From positions 62,001 to 126,000 of the forward strand of contig NZ_JAIQDB010000006.1 of the NCBI RefSeq assembly GCF_020037475.1: a stretch of 64,000 bases of DNA. The letters run 5' to 3'. How positions within the stretch are numbered: position 1 is the stretch's first letter; every line of letters starts with the position of its first letter. Source of the stretch: Sutcliffiella deserti (lineage in GTDB: Bacteria; Bacillota; Bacilli; Bacillales; Bacillaceae_I). This document shows positions 7,594-15,539 of the stretch, in pieces. A model generated the notes under the pieces. The model was not told the DNA's origin and made no database searches. It worked only from the letters and a program-made list of their open reading frames with translations. Position numbers and translations under genes: made by a program.

Positions 7594-7833
7594 TTATTTT
7601 TTTTCGAAGTAACCTAGCTCAAGAATAGCTGCAAAGACTTCTTCGCCTTCATCAGAAGTAACTTCTACCTCTTGACCTGGTTGAAGTGCAAGCGCCAGCA
7701 CACCAAGAAGGCTTTTCGCGTCCACTACCCAATGTCCTTTTTTGAATAATACAGTTCCAGGGTAAGAACTGGTTGTATTAACTAGGCTGCTCGCAGATTC
7801 TGCAAAAATTGGTTTTAATACTTTAAGTTCCAT
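7594..7833 (-). CDS. HPr-family protein lacking the active-site His
   Basis: 79 residues with the HPr/Crh fold pattern. Compared with HPr, the GIHARPA segment that carries His-15 reads PIFAESA, so the phosphorylatable His is a Phe and the following Arg-Pro are lost. The segment around Ser-46 is kept (DAKSLLGVLALAL), as is the C-terminal GQEVEVTSDEGEE. It cannot carry phosphate in the PTS but could be phosphorylated by HPr kinase on that Ser, as Crh is, and act as a regulator. This is inference. AAAGGAG lies 8 nt before the ATG. It stands alone, away from PTS genes. Confidence 0.75.
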   Translation of the reverse strand: MELKVLKPIFAESASSLVNTTSSYPGTVLFKKGHWVVDAKSLLGVLALALQPGQEVEVTSDEGEEVFAAILELGYFEKK

Positions 7834-7927
7834 AAGATCGACTCCTTTATCTAGTTATACTTTTAGTATAGAGAAAAATTTGGAAACAACAAGTGGAAAT
7901 TAACAATAAAAAAGAGAGGAACAGCAA

Positions 7928-8761
7928 ATGAAGATAGAAGTAATGGAAAAAACACCTCAAAAAATATTAACACCTGCAAGTGGCTTTCTAGAAGGATACA
8001 CCCATTCGCTGAATCCCTATATTGGTTGCGCCTTTGGATGTTCTTATTGTTATGTAAGGCAGAGCCCTGTTGGCTTGTTCCGAAAACAAGAATGGGGAAC
8101 ATGGGTGGATATAAAAAGGGGAGTAAAAGAGAAGCTGGAGAAAGAGCTGCTTTTGTTGAGAAAAAAAGGGAAGCCGATAACGATTTTTATGTCATCTAGT
8201 ACAGATCCGTACCAGCCTGTGGAACATAAGGAACAGGTAACTCGAGCAGTGTTGGAAGTAATGGCCGACGTCAAACCGGATTTTCTTTTTGTGCAAACAA
8301 GAAGTCCCTTAGTGACAAGAGATATTGATCTGCTTGCAAGGCTGGGAGATAAGGTGATGGTAAGCATGACGATAGAAACAGATCTGGATGAGGTGCGAAA
8401 GCGTTTTTCCCCAGCAGCACCTCCCATTCCCGCAAGGCTAAAAGCAGTAGGACAGTTGCGAGAACAGGGCATTCCAGTACAGGTGGCCATCGCACCAGCA
8501 CTGCCTTTTTCCGATGCATTCCCGAGCAAGCTTGCCCAGCTGGTGGACCGGATATGCGTGGATGATTTTACAGGAGACGGAAGCGGAGGCAAAAGAACAA
8601 ATCGCTTAAAAATAGGAGAGCGCTATGAAGGGCCTGAGAAAGAACAATGGTATGCAGGAAATGTACAAGAGCGAGTATGGATGAAATTAAGAGAAGTATT
8701 TCCTGAAGATCAGCTAATATTAAGCCCAGAAGGATTCATGCCACCAAATAAAGAGCATTGA
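7928..8761 (+). CDS. Radical SAM protein of the spore-photoproduct-lyase-like (SPL) family
   Basis: 277 residues. The N-terminal YIGCAFGCSYCYVRQSP gives the CxxxCxxC cluster that binds a 4Fe-4S centre and S-adenosylmethionine, and the rest (MSSSTDPYQPVE; VMVSMTIETDLDEVRKRFSP) is typical of the Rv2578c/SPL-like group. Members are often annotated as DNA-repair photolyase-like, but for most the substrate is unknown. The ATG at 7928 follows GAGAGGA. The stop codon lies in a 20-bp perfect palindrome. Confidence 0.85.
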   Translation: MKIEVMEKTPQKILTPASGFLEGYTHSLNPYIGCAFGCSYCYVRQSPVGLFRKQEWGTWVDIKRGVKEKLEKELLLLRKKGKPITIFMSSSTDPYQPVEHKEQVTRAVLEVMADVKPDFLFVQTRSPLVTRDIDLLARLGDKVMVSMTIETDLDEVRKRFSPAAPPIPARLKAVGQLREQGIPVQVAIAPALPFSDAFPSKLAQLVDRICVDDFTGDGSGGKRTNRLKIGERYEGPEKEQWYAGNVQERVWMKLREVFPEDQLILSPEGFMPPNKEH

Positions 8762-8792
8762 GTGTTCTCCTAGAGAACACTCAATGCTCTTT
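8750..8792. terminator. 43-bp perfect palindrome over the stop codon of the radical SAM gene
   Basis: AAAGAGCATTGAGTGTTCTC (8750-8769) and its exact reverse complement (8773-8792) enclose CTA. The TGA stop of the gene is within the left arm. Only a weak T run follows, so it may protect the 3' end or terminate in both directions. Confidence 0.7.
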
Positions 8793-9018
8793 ATCGGTTT
8801 TCAACTTCCAGGATACCAACTCTAAAACTTCGCAAAGCAAGAAAAGGAAAATTACTAGGTGGTGTAGAAAATACAATAAAGAAAGGGGGAAGGCTAACCG
8901 GAACAATGATTTTCCATATGTAGGATATCTGTGTTCAGGTCCAATGAGTTGCTCTTTATAGAGAAACACTTAAGGGGACATTTCTGATAGTAAGATTGCA
9001 GAATTAGGGGGAAAGAGT

Positions 9019-9792
9019 TTGTTGAATTTTTATAGTAAGTTATCGTCAGAAGTATATGATATCGACAAGCCGATCGGTCATTCTTTTGGAGATGTGGAGT
9101 ACTACATAGAAAGACTCGCTGGATGTGATGGCCTTATTTTGGAACCGGCAACAGGTACAGGCCGTATACTTATTCCGCTTTTGCAAAAAGGGTTCGATGT
9201 AGTAGGGTTTGATATTTCAGAGGATATGCTGGAGCTATGCCGTGCCAACTGCGAAAAAAGAAATCTGCAGCCGAATATCTTTCTAGGAGAAATGGAGAAT
9301 TTCTCTATCGATCAGAAATTTGAGGCAATTATCGTCCCAACTGGAACATTCCTTTTACTGTATAACAGAGAGAAATCCATCCAGGCACTTAAAAATTTTT
9401 ACCACCATCTTGAGGATGGAGGTCGTTTGATAGTAGATATTTTTCTGGAATCAGGATTCAAGGTTGGAGAAGTTTCTACAAGAACGTGGACCTGTGAGAA
9501 CGGAGATACCATCACTTTACAAAGTAGCAATGTCGAAATCGATCATGTTAATCAGCACACCAGATCTCATGGACGATATGAAAAATGGCGTAATGGTGCA
9601 CTCATTCAGACTGAATTAGAACCATTTACATTACGATGGTATGGTGTGGAGGAGTTTAAAATGGTGTTAGAGCAGACTGGATTTGAAGATATAGTAATTT
9701 CAGCCGATTATAAATTTGGTGAGTATCCAACAACGGCAAATCAGGTTATTACATTTGAAGCGGTTGCTGCTAAAAGCAAGAAAGATAGATAA
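9019..9792 (+). CDS. Class I SAM-dependent methyltransferase
   Basis: 257 residues from TTG 9019 behind AGGGGGAAAGAG. Motif I is LEPATGTGRILIPLL near residue 40, with the acidic motif II VVGFDISEDMLELC and the post-motif FEAIIVPTGTFLLL. This is the small-molecule methyltransferase fold (UbiE/YcgJ type); the substrate cannot be told. It has no obvious operon partner; a weak hairpin follows at 9816-9839. Confidence 0.85.
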   Translation: MLNFYSKLSSEVYDIDKPIGHSFGDVEYYIERLAGCDGLILEPATGTGRILIPLLQKGFDVVGFDISEDMLELCRANCEKRNLQPNIFLGEMENFSIDQKFEAIIVPTGTFLLLYNREKSIQALKNFYHHLEDGGRLIVDIFLESGFKVGEVSTRTWTCENGDTITLQSSNVEIDHVNQHTRSHGRYEKWRNGALIQTELEPFTLRWYGVEEFKMVLEQTGFEDIVISADYKFGEYPTTANQVITFEAVAAKSKKDR

Positions 9793-10050
9793 AGAGGGTA
9801 TAAGGAGTTTGGAAAAAACCCATTAAAATATATGGGTTTGGCTAGCACTGTGGATCTCCCGCTGGAGTAGCACAATTATTAACACTATCTATAACATAGC
9901 CTTTATGAAAATGATTTCTAAGCCCTTATAACTAATATTTTTAGGCGAAAAGGGGGAAGGTTTGCCCTTTTACTAAACAAATAGGTGGAAATACAGCTAT
10001 TTAAGTACCAAACTGGGGACAGTATGAATTATTAATGGAGATTTTAGGTG

Positions 10051-10134
10051 TTCATCTAACACCATCTGGAGTTTATCTAACAACTTTCGTGATTCATCTA
10101 ACACCAACTGGATTTTATCCGATTTTTATGGAAT
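10051..10134 (+). repeat. Tandem repeat, four units of 21 nt
   Basis: Units start at 10051, 10072, 10093 and 10114. Each begins with the core TTYATCTAACA (TTTATCCGATT in the last) followed by a 10-nt variable part such as CCATCTGGAG, ACTTTCGTGA and CCAACTGGAT. The region just before (10030-10050) may be a fifth, weaker unit. Confidence 0.75.
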
Positions 10135-10170
10135 TAATACACAATCCTTAAGTAAGAGCTTCAAAAAAGA

Positions 10171-10202
10171 ACCATCCTTTCTCTGTGCTGAGGAAGGATG
10201 GT
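10171..10202. repeat. ACCATCCTT...AAGGATGGT hairpin, copy B
   Basis: ACCATCCTTTCT pairs with AGGAAGGATGGT; same arms as the hairpin at 7529-7557. Confidence 0.5.
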
Positions 10203-10250
10203 AGGGTGGATAGACTAGTGAGATTAGTATCGTGCATCGTGCGTACACTT

Positions 10251-10404
10251 CGATTTTCGCAAAAAGCGCAGCGACACGCCGGGCGGGGGTGGATCCTGTT
10301 CTTCAGAGGGGTTCCAGCCTGCCACTTACACTAAGTCGGAGTCTACGCCTCCGCCTTTTGCTCCAATATCAGCGGGAAAAGCATCATTATCCTTTAGCAG
10401 AGCC
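10251..10404. repeat. Decayed copy of the 182-bp MITE-like repeat
   Basis: It shares GATTTTCGCAAAA, the GGAGTCT...CCTCCGCCTTTTGCTCCAAT block and the CAGAGCC end with the copies at 25425 and 30399, but with many changes and no clear left end. An inverted GGCTGCTAAAGGAT fragment follows at 10428, forming a hairpin with its right end. Confidence 0.65.
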
Positions 10405-10460
10405 TTTACACTAAAACCTTACAAGGTGGCTGCTAAAGGATATAACGAGGCTACACAACC

Positions 10461-10673
10461 CTAATCGTTCAGTACTTGTGTAGCGCGAACACAGGATTCA
10501 AAATTTCCTTTATGTGATGCATCGCAAAAAGGCAGCTTTTGGGAAAGCCCGCAGCGGCATAAAGAAAACGCCTGCTTGGTTTCAAATTTGTTGCCATCTA
10601 CATCAATTAGTTCTACATCTCCTGTAACGCGAAAAGCACCATTATCCATAACCTTAATTTGAACTTTTGACAT
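10461..10673 (-). CDS. CDGSH-type iron-sulfur protein
   Basis: 70 residues containing CRCGLSQKLPFCDASH, the three Cys and one His that hold a 2Fe-2S cluster in the mitoNEET/CDGSH family; the usual Gly of CDGSH is Ala here. The N-terminal half (KVMDNGAFRVTGDVELIDVD) is the beta-strand part seen in bacterial single-domain members. GGAGGGA precedes the ATG on the minus strand. Bacterial CDGSH proteins are thought to transfer electrons or clusters; the partner is unknown. It is divergent from yqkB, another iron-sulfur gene. Confidence 0.85.
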   Translation of the reverse strand: MSKVQIKVMDNGAFRVTGDVELIDVDGNKFETKQAFSLCRCGLSQKLPFCDASHKGNFESCVRATQVLND

Positions 10674-10836
10674 TGGTAAATCCCTCCTTCACATTCATCT
10701 ATTAGTATCGTATCTATTAATACCCAACTTTACAACTACTTTCGACTTCAGAAGCTGTCCTGATGTCATCTAGTTATATAATAAAAGAAAATATGATACA
10801 ATCAGGCTAACTATTATACAGGTGGAGGCGTGAAGC

Positions 10837-11172
10837 GTGAAAGTAACGTTTACAGAGAGAGCGGCACAAAGAGTACAAGCAAAGCTTCAAAACCAAGAAG
10901 GAAAATGGTTGAAGCTAAAATATGATACAGAAGGTTGCGGATGTGTGGTGAGCGGCGTATCTGCATTATGGATTACACCGGACAAAGAGCAGGATGATGT
11001 GACACTCGAAACGAATGTCGGACCATTGCTGATGGAAAAATCCAAGCTGCTTTTTTTTGATGAAGACATGACGGTGGATTTCGTAGAGAGTGCAAATACC
11101 TACATGTTGAAATGTCCAAGCCAAATTTTAAACCCTCGTATGTCCTTGCTAGTGGTGGAGGGAACAAAATGA
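10837..11172 (+). CDS. yqkB: HesB/IscA-like iron-sulfur biogenesis domain protein (YqkB type)
   Basis: 111 residues from GTG 10837 behind GGAGG. The sequence begins as an Fe-S biogenesis domain ([16 protein letters not shown]) and has a Cys-rich strand GCGCVVSG and a late Cys (KCPSQIL), so it could bind iron or a cluster. Length and pattern match B. subtilis YqkB. The downstream yqkC start overlaps its stop (ATGA), so the two are translationally coupled, as in B. subtilis gene order. Confidence 0.8.
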   Translation: MKVTFTERAAQRVQAKLQNQEGKWLKLKYDTEGCGCVVSGVSALWITPDKEQDDVTLETNVGPLLMEKSKLLFFDEDMTVDFVESANTYMLKCPSQILNPRMSLLVVEGTK

Positions 11173-11414
11173 GTAGCAACAAGATAAATATTTTAAGAAA
11201 TATGGCACAATCCAAAACCTGGGCGTCGTTTCTAAACAATAACCATCCATACAGCCTACTTCACTGGTCCATCGGTGGTATCAATCATGAGGATAAGGAT
11301 GTTTGGCTACTGCAGGATGAAGTTACCTTTGAAGTACAGGAGTTTGAAGATCTGGATACCGCAGTCATATGGATTACGGAAAACATGAATGAAATTACAG
11401 ATGTGCTAGGTTAA
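11169..11414 (+). CDS. yqkC: YqkC family protein (DUF2552)
   Basis: 81 residues from ATG 11169, four bases inside the end of yqkB, with GGAGGGA upstream. The protein is small, acidic and soluble ([20 protein letters not shown]). It fits YqkC of B. subtilis by size and position. No biochemical role is known to me. A terminator follows. Confidence 0.75.
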   Translation: MSSNKINILRNMAQSKTWASFLNNNHPYSLLHWSIGGINHEDKDVWLLQDEVTFEVQEFEDLDTAVIWITENMNEITDVLG

Positions 11415-11432
11415 TGAGGGTCTTTTACAGTT

Positions 11433-11463
11433 AAGTCGGAGAATTTATTCTTCGGCTTTTTTG
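11433..11463 (+). terminator. Terminator after yqkBC
   Basis: AAGTCGGAGAA and TTCTTCGGCTT pair (with G-U pairs) and are followed by TTTTTT. Confidence 0.8.
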
Positions 11464-11602
11464 TTTGGTTTTAGAGGAAGTCAGATGGGGGACGAGAGGT
11501 ATCCCAATTACCCAACAGCCAACAAAAAACGTACTCAATCGCGTCGAATAAAATCATCCCGTCGTGAAAAAGCATCTCTTTAGAATTAAGCAAAACCAAT
11601 TA

Positions 11603-11631
11603 TTTACATTATCTTCAAACTTGTCTATAAT
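11603..11631 (+). promoter_or_regulatory. Sigma-A promoter of the ABC transporter operon
   Basis: TTTACA (11603-11608), a 17 bp spacer, then TATAAT (11626-11631), 35 bp before the ATG. Confidence 0.75.
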
Positions 11632-11665
11632 GAATTAGTATAATTTTCTGAAAAGGAGCTAAGGG

Positions 11666-12616
11666 ATGAACAAAATAATAGAAGTGACGGATTTATGCCG
11701 AACCTATAAAATGAAAGGTTCCACAAAAATAGCGTTGGAGCGGGTTTCTTTTGACGTATATGAAGGGGAGGTCTTCGGTCTACTTGGACCAAATGGGGCA
11801 GGGAAGACTACAACCATCAAAATCCTTACGACTTTGCTGTTGCCGACATCAGGCAAAGCAGCAGTGCTCGGTTATGATGTGGTGAAAGAAAGCGCAAAGA
11901 TAAGAGACAAAATTAATTTTGTATATGGAGGGGAACGTGGGGTCTACGGAAGGCTGACCGCATGCGAATATATGCATTATTTTTGCACACTTTATAAAAT
12001 CCCAAATAAAAACCAAAAAGACCTGATCCAACAGCTTCTCTCATTAGTCGGCTTGAAGGATGCAAAAAACCAAAAAATACATACATATTCGAAAGGGATG
12101 GTGCAGCGACTGCATATTGCAAGATGTCTGATTAATGAACCGAAAATTATCTTTCTAGACGAACCAACAATTGGTTTGGATCCCATTGGGGCGAGGTTGC
12201 TTCGCGACATTGTCAAGGAATTAGCGCAAAAGGGAATAACAGTCATCCTCACAACTCATTACATGCAAGAAGCGGACGAGCTCTGCGATCGGATCGCCTT
12301 TATCAAGAATGGAGCAATTAGTTTAATCGGTGAACCGGCCGACATTAAAGAAAGTTGCAGTCACCTAAAGTTATTTGAAGCAACGATGCAAGTCTATGAC
12401 ATTAGCAAATTGGAGCAAGAAGAATTCCTTCAGCAAGTTAATGTGCAGGAAATTAAGGCGCCTTACTATTCTGTAAGCTTCCAAGTTGAAGAAGATGCAG
12501 CAAATCAGGAGAAGCTTACAACCTATCTAAATGGCTACGGCGAGGTAATTAAAATTGAAAAGAGAGATATTTCTCTTGAAGAAGCCTATGTTCATCACAT
12601 GAAGGATGTAGGGTGA
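11666..12616 (+). CDS. ABC-2 type transporter, ATP-binding protein
   Basis: 316 residues. Walker A is GPNGAGKTT near residue 42, the signature helix YSKGMVQRLHIARCL, Walker B IIFLDEPTIGLDP, and the switch His in ILTTHYMQEADELCDRI. The C-terminal extension after residue 230 is like that of drug exporters of the DrrA/NodI type. It energises the two permeases encoded directly downstream (GTGA overlap with the first). AAGGAG precedes the ATG, and a near-consensus promoter lies upstream. The substrate cannot be inferred. Confidence 0.92.
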   Translation: MNKIIEVTDLCRTYKMKGSTKIALERVSFDVYEGEVFGLLGPNGAGKTTTIKILTTLLLPTSGKAAVLGYDVVKESAKIRDKINFVYGGERGVYGRLTACEYMHYFCTLYKIPNKNQKDLIQQLLSLVGLKDAKNQKIHTYSKGMVQRLHIARCLINEPKIIFLDEPTIGLDPIGARLLRDIVKELAQKGITVILTTHYMQEADELCDRIAFIKNGAISLIGEPADIKESCSHLKLFEATMQVYDISKLEQEEFLQQVNVQEIKAPYYSVSFQVEEDAANQEKLTTYLNGYGEVIKIEKRDISLEEAYVHHMKDVG

Positions 12617-13386
12617 GTGGGATGAGTTTTGTAAGTCTACTAGTTAGGGAAATTCGTTATTTTACTAACTTCACTAATAAAATGTATCAGTTTCTTCTTT
12701 TCTTTCAGCCACTGATGTTCTTGGCAATTGTGTACTTTTTAAAGCAAATGCGGGACGATGTGAATGTCGAGAAATTTGTGGTCGCATCCGCATTAATCAG
12801 TATGTGGAGCTATGTTCTTTATTCGTCAGGATCGGCATTGATTTCACAAAAATGGAGCGATACGCTGAAACTGCTGATTGCAGCCCCGACCTCATTGTTC
12901 CAGATTATTTTAACAAAAGTAATTAGCAATGCCTTTATTGCACTCATATCAATGATACTTAGCTTTACCTATGCTCGGTTCATCTTTCAACTGCCTATTG
13001 GAATTGACAATTTCGGGTTATTCTTTCTATCTGTTCTTGTACTGCTGGTTTCTTTAAGTGTTGTGGGGATGATACTTGCAATTGTGTTTGTCGCTTTTCA
13101 GAATGTCTTTGATTATCAGAATCTGATACTGACGCCGGCTCTCCTCCTATGCGGAGTCTTTATTCCGGTCGACACCATGCCACTGTTTTTAAAAGGTCTG
13201 GCCTACTTAGTACCCATGACATGGGGAATTAAATCAGTCTATGAAACACTAACTCTCTCACCTCAGATGTATTCTTCGATGATCATATCACTAGGAGTCA
13301 GTACGATTTACTTTATCCTTTCCGTATTAATCATTAAAAAAATCGAAATGGTGTTACGGAAACACGGAAGCTTGGGGGCGATATAA
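12613..13386 (+). CDS. ABC-2 type transporter permease (first)
   Basis: 257 residues with six hydrophobic segments (MYQFLLFFQPLMFLAIVYFL is the first), the ABC-2 membrane fold. The start GTG 12613 overlaps the stop of the ATPase gene; ATG 12622 is an alternative. It forms the export channel with the next gene product as a heterodimer. The conserved ABC-2 patch near the fifth helix reads LLCGVFIPVDTMPLFLKGLA. Confidence 0.88.
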   Translation: MSGMSFVSLLVREIRYFTNFTNKMYQFLLFFQPLMFLAIVYFLKQMRDDVNVEKFVVASALISMWSYVLYSSGSALISQKWSDTLKLLIAAPTSLFQIILTKVISNAFIALISMILSFTYARFIFQLPIGIDNFGLFFLSVLVLLVSLSVVGMILAIVFVAFQNVFDYQNLILTPALLLCGVFIPVDTMPLFLKGLAYLVPMTWGIKSVYETLTLSPQMYSSMIISLGVSTIYFILSVLIIKKIEMVLRKHGSLGAI

Positions 13387-14172
13387 TTGCTGCTTATAAA
13401 TAAGTTCGGATTTACCTACTTGTCCTACAAAGCCCTGTATTCATTCCAAACCCTGAAGTTATTCCTTTTATTCCGCATAGTAGACCCGTTTATGCATTAT
13501 CTCTTTTTCGCAACTTTAGCTAGTGCCATAGCGGGACCAGAGTATTTGTCCTATGTAGTGCTTGGAAATATTGTGTACTATACAGGACAAACGATGATGA
13601 TTAATTTCATGACGATGTTCCGCTTGGAACGGCGATTTGGGACACTGGAGTTAAATATTGCATCACCCACATCCACATTTGCCATCATCACAAGAAAGGC
13701 AATGGTTCCATTTTTAGATGGACTATTTGTATTCGTGGCAGGATTAACGATTGCCAGATTTCTATTCCAGATTGCCATCCCATTGGAACAAGTAGGAAGT
13801 CTTTTTATACTACTTGTAGTTACGTTGTTTTCTTTGCTGAGCTTTTCTTTACTATTTGCTTGCATCAGTTTACTGTTCTCTAACGTTAACTTATTCTTGA
13901 ACCTCGTAATGGCAATTTTCCAAGTGTTGTGCGGAGTGAACTTTTCGGTGGCATTACTACCTGGTCCGCTTGAATCCATCGCAAGAATTTTGCCACTAAC
14001 GCATAGTATCGAAGCAATACGGTCGATCTATCAATTAGAACCATATGCCATTCTACCATTGCTTGGAAGAGAGTTGTTACTTGGAGCAAGCTATTTTGTC
14101 CTGGCACTATTTTTAGTCACCATGATGGAGAGACTAGCAAGAAAACAAGGAGCATTATTTAAAAATGTGTAA
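13387..14172 (+). CDS. ABC-2 type transporter permease (second)
   Basis: 261 residues starting at TTG 13387, immediately after the stop of the first permease, with GGGGGCG as ribosome-binding site. Six membrane segments and the ABC-2 pattern (FQVLCGVNFSVALLPGPLES) make it the second half of the channel. The two permeases are only distantly alike, so the exporter is a heterodimer. Confidence 0.88.
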   Translation: MLLINKFGFTYLSYKALYSFQTLKLFLLFRIVDPFMHYLFFATLASAIAGPEYLSYVVLGNIVYYTGQTMMINFMTMFRLERRFGTLELNIASPTSTFAIITRKAMVPFLDGLFVFVAGLTIARFLFQIAIPLEQVGSLFILLVVTLFSLLSFSLLFACISLLFSNVNLFLNLVMAIFQVLCGVNFSVALLPGPLESIARILPLTHSIEAIRSIYQLEPYAILPLLGRELLLGASYFVLALFLVTMMERLARKQGALFKNV

Positions 14173-14202
14173 AAGCAGGACTACTATGAAAGGGGGAAGA
14201 GA

Positions 14203-14352
14203 ATGGGTCTTTTTATTCGTTTCAGTCCCTTGATATATGCATTCTTAGCGGGAGTTATAACGGTATTCTTAGACGCTCCGGGCTACCTTGTAGTTACAAA
14301 TGTGTTGTTAGGTATGATTGCAGGTAGACTTATGGATGAAAGTCTTGAATAA
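14203..14352 (+). CDS. 49-residue membrane protein in the ABC operon
   Basis: A short gene starting at ATG 14203 behind AGGGGGAAGAGA, 30 bp after the second permease and before the operon terminator. The product (GLFIRFSPLIYAFLAGVITV, then a Gly-rich segment TNVLLGMIAGRLMDESLE) has one or two membrane helices. I do not recognise it. Position and ribosome-binding site suggest a small accessory subunit of the exporter. Confidence 0.6.
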   Translation: MGLFIRFSPLIYAFLAGVITVFLDAPGYLVVTNVLLGMIAGRLMDESLE

Positions 14353-14405
14353 GGATAATAGTGTAAAATGTAGCATCTGTGGAGTGATAGTAGAATGAAG
14401 ATTGT

Positions 14406-14435
14406 AAACCCAGTTCCTTTAGGATCTGGGTTTTT
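14406..14435 (+). terminator. Terminator of the ABC operon
   Basis: AAACCCAG and CTGGGTTT separated by 12 nt, followed by TTTTT. Confidence 0.75.
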
Positions 14436-14555
14436 GAACGTAGCAAACAGAAAGAAAATGTTAACTATAATAATCATTGTTAGGATAGTGCACGCTAAAT
14501 TTCCATTCCTGAAAAAGAGGTCGTTAATTAGCAGGGGAAGTGTGTTATTAATCTA

Positions 14556-14584
14556 TTGACAACTATATCGGGTGTTGATACAAT
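14556..14584 (+). promoter_or_regulatory. Sigma-A promoter of the padR operon
   Basis: TTGACA (14556-14561), 17 bp, TACAAT (14579-14584): near consensus. A TATATCG half-site (14564-14570) lies in the spacer. Confidence 0.8.
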
Positions 14585-14594
14585 CAGCTTACGT

Positions 14595-14613
14595 TATATC
14601 GTGAGGCGATATA
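14595..14613. promoter_or_regulatory. Inverted-repeat operator, probably bound by the PadR protein
   Basis: TATATCG-TGAGG-CGATATA, a perfect 7+5+7 palindrome just past the expected transcription start. The same half-site occurs once more in the promoter spacer. Autoregulation is typical for PadR genes. Confidence 0.65.
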
Positions 14614-14650
14614 CTATAACCTGATCGTTATGGCTTTAGGAGGAATTTTT

Positions 14651-14995
14651 ATGCCACAAAAGAACGAAAGCAACGAACACATACCGTTAACGGAAGCAAT
14701 CTATTATATTTTGCTTGCGCTTCATCAATCCATGCACGGTTATGCAATCATCCAGTATGTAAAAGAAATAAGCAGAGATAGAGTTCAGCTGGGACCGGGA
14801 ACGCTCTATGGGGCCATAAAATCAATGGTGGAAAAGGGTTGGATAGAGCCAATTGAAAATGACTCGGATAGCCGGCGAAAGGAATATAAAATCACGGAGC
14901 TCGGGAAAACAGTGGTCCGCAGCGAACTGGGAAGGCTGGAAGAGCTTGTTATAAATGGACAAAAAATAATCCGAGGTGACAGTAATGATAATTAA
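14651..14995 (+). CDS. PadR family transcriptional regulator
   Basis: 114 residues. The winged helix is clear (LTEAIYYILLALHQSMHGYA, then GPGTLYGAIKSMVEKGWIEP and RRKEYKITELGK). PadR regulators are dimeric repressors, often of transporters or stress genes. I start at ATG 14651, 7 nt after AGGAGG; ATG 14630 lies upstream of that site. It overlaps the DUF2812 gene by 11 bp, a common PadR-DUF2812 pairing, and its own palindromic operator is visible upstream. Confidence 0.9.
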   Translation: MPQKNESNEHIPLTEAIYYILLALHQSMHGYAIIQYVKEISRDRVQLGPGTLYGAIKSMVEKGWIEPIENDSDSRRKEYKITELGKTVVRSELGRLEELVINGQKIIRGDSNDN

Positions 14996-15509
14996 AAAAA
15001 GAAAGCTTTTCTTTGATTATGAAAAAGAAGAAAAGTGGCTCAATGAAATGGCAGCAGAAGGCTTTAATTTTGTAAAGTATACATTTGGAACCTATCATTT
15101 TGAAGAGGGGAAAAAAGGAGAATACTACTATAGAATCCAGCTTTTAGATCAAGTTGCAGACCATCAGGAAAGTAAAGAGTATATAAATTTCATGGAAGAC
15201 AATGGAGTGGAATGTGTATACACCTTTTTACGCTGGGGTTACTTTCGTAAAAGAAAGGAAGAGGGTACATTTGAAATTTACTCCGACTATGAATCGCGCA
15301 TCAAGCATTATAAAAATATAGCAACCCTGATAGGAACAGTTGGGGCAATGAATATTATTGTTGGCGCGTTCAACATGACCTTAAGTACGATTAATTTGTA
15401 TCTGTCATCAGTTAGTTGGTTGACAGCGCTTATACTGACTCCCGTATTTTTAACATATCTCAACAAAGTAAAGAAACTGAAAAAAGAGCAAGAGCTATAT
15501 CACAAATAA
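14985..15509 (+). CDS. DUF2812 domain membrane protein
   Basis: 174 residues from ATG 14985 (CGAGGTGA upstream), overlapping the padR gene. The N-terminal soluble domain (FFDYEKEEKWLNEMAAEGFN, then GEYYYRIQLLD) is DUF2812; two membrane helices follow near residues 110-160. DUF2812 proteins nearly always sit next to PadR regulators, and the pair is presumed to sense or answer envelope stress. The true function is unknown. Confidence 0.82.
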   Translation: MIIKKRKLFFDYEKEEKWLNEMAAEGFNFVKYTFGTYHFEEGKKGEYYYRIQLLDQVADHQESKEYINFMEDNGVECVYTFLRWGYFRKRKEEGTFEIYSDYESRIKHYKNIATLIGTVGAMNIIVGAFNMTLSTINLYLSSVSWLTALILTPVFLTYLNKVKKLKKEQELYHK

Positions 15510-15539
15510 ATGTTTCCTAATATAGGAGTTGAAAATTGA

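Larger units (their letters stand above)
9793..10460. other. Repeat-rich intergenic region
   Basis: 668 bp with no credible gene. In order: a weak AAACCCAT/ATGGGTTT hairpin (9816-9839), a 21-nt tandem repeat (10051-10134), an ACCATCCTT hairpin (10171-10202), a decayed copy of the 182-bp MITE-like element (10251-10404) and an inverted fragment of that element's end (10428-10447). Confidence 0.7.

Noticed and set aside
8050..8592. 180-codon minus-strand frame inside the radical SAM gene
   Set aside because: Low-complexity Ser/Thr-rich antisense shadow of a well-supported gene.
10051..10134. CRISPR array
   Set aside because: The repeat core is 11 nt, the variable part 10 nt, and no cas genes are present; this is a minisatellite, not CRISPR.
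10232..10414. 60-codon frame in the repeat region
   Set aside because: It lies entirely in the decayed MITE copy and hairpin; Arg/Leu-rich composition follows from the repeat, not from a gene.
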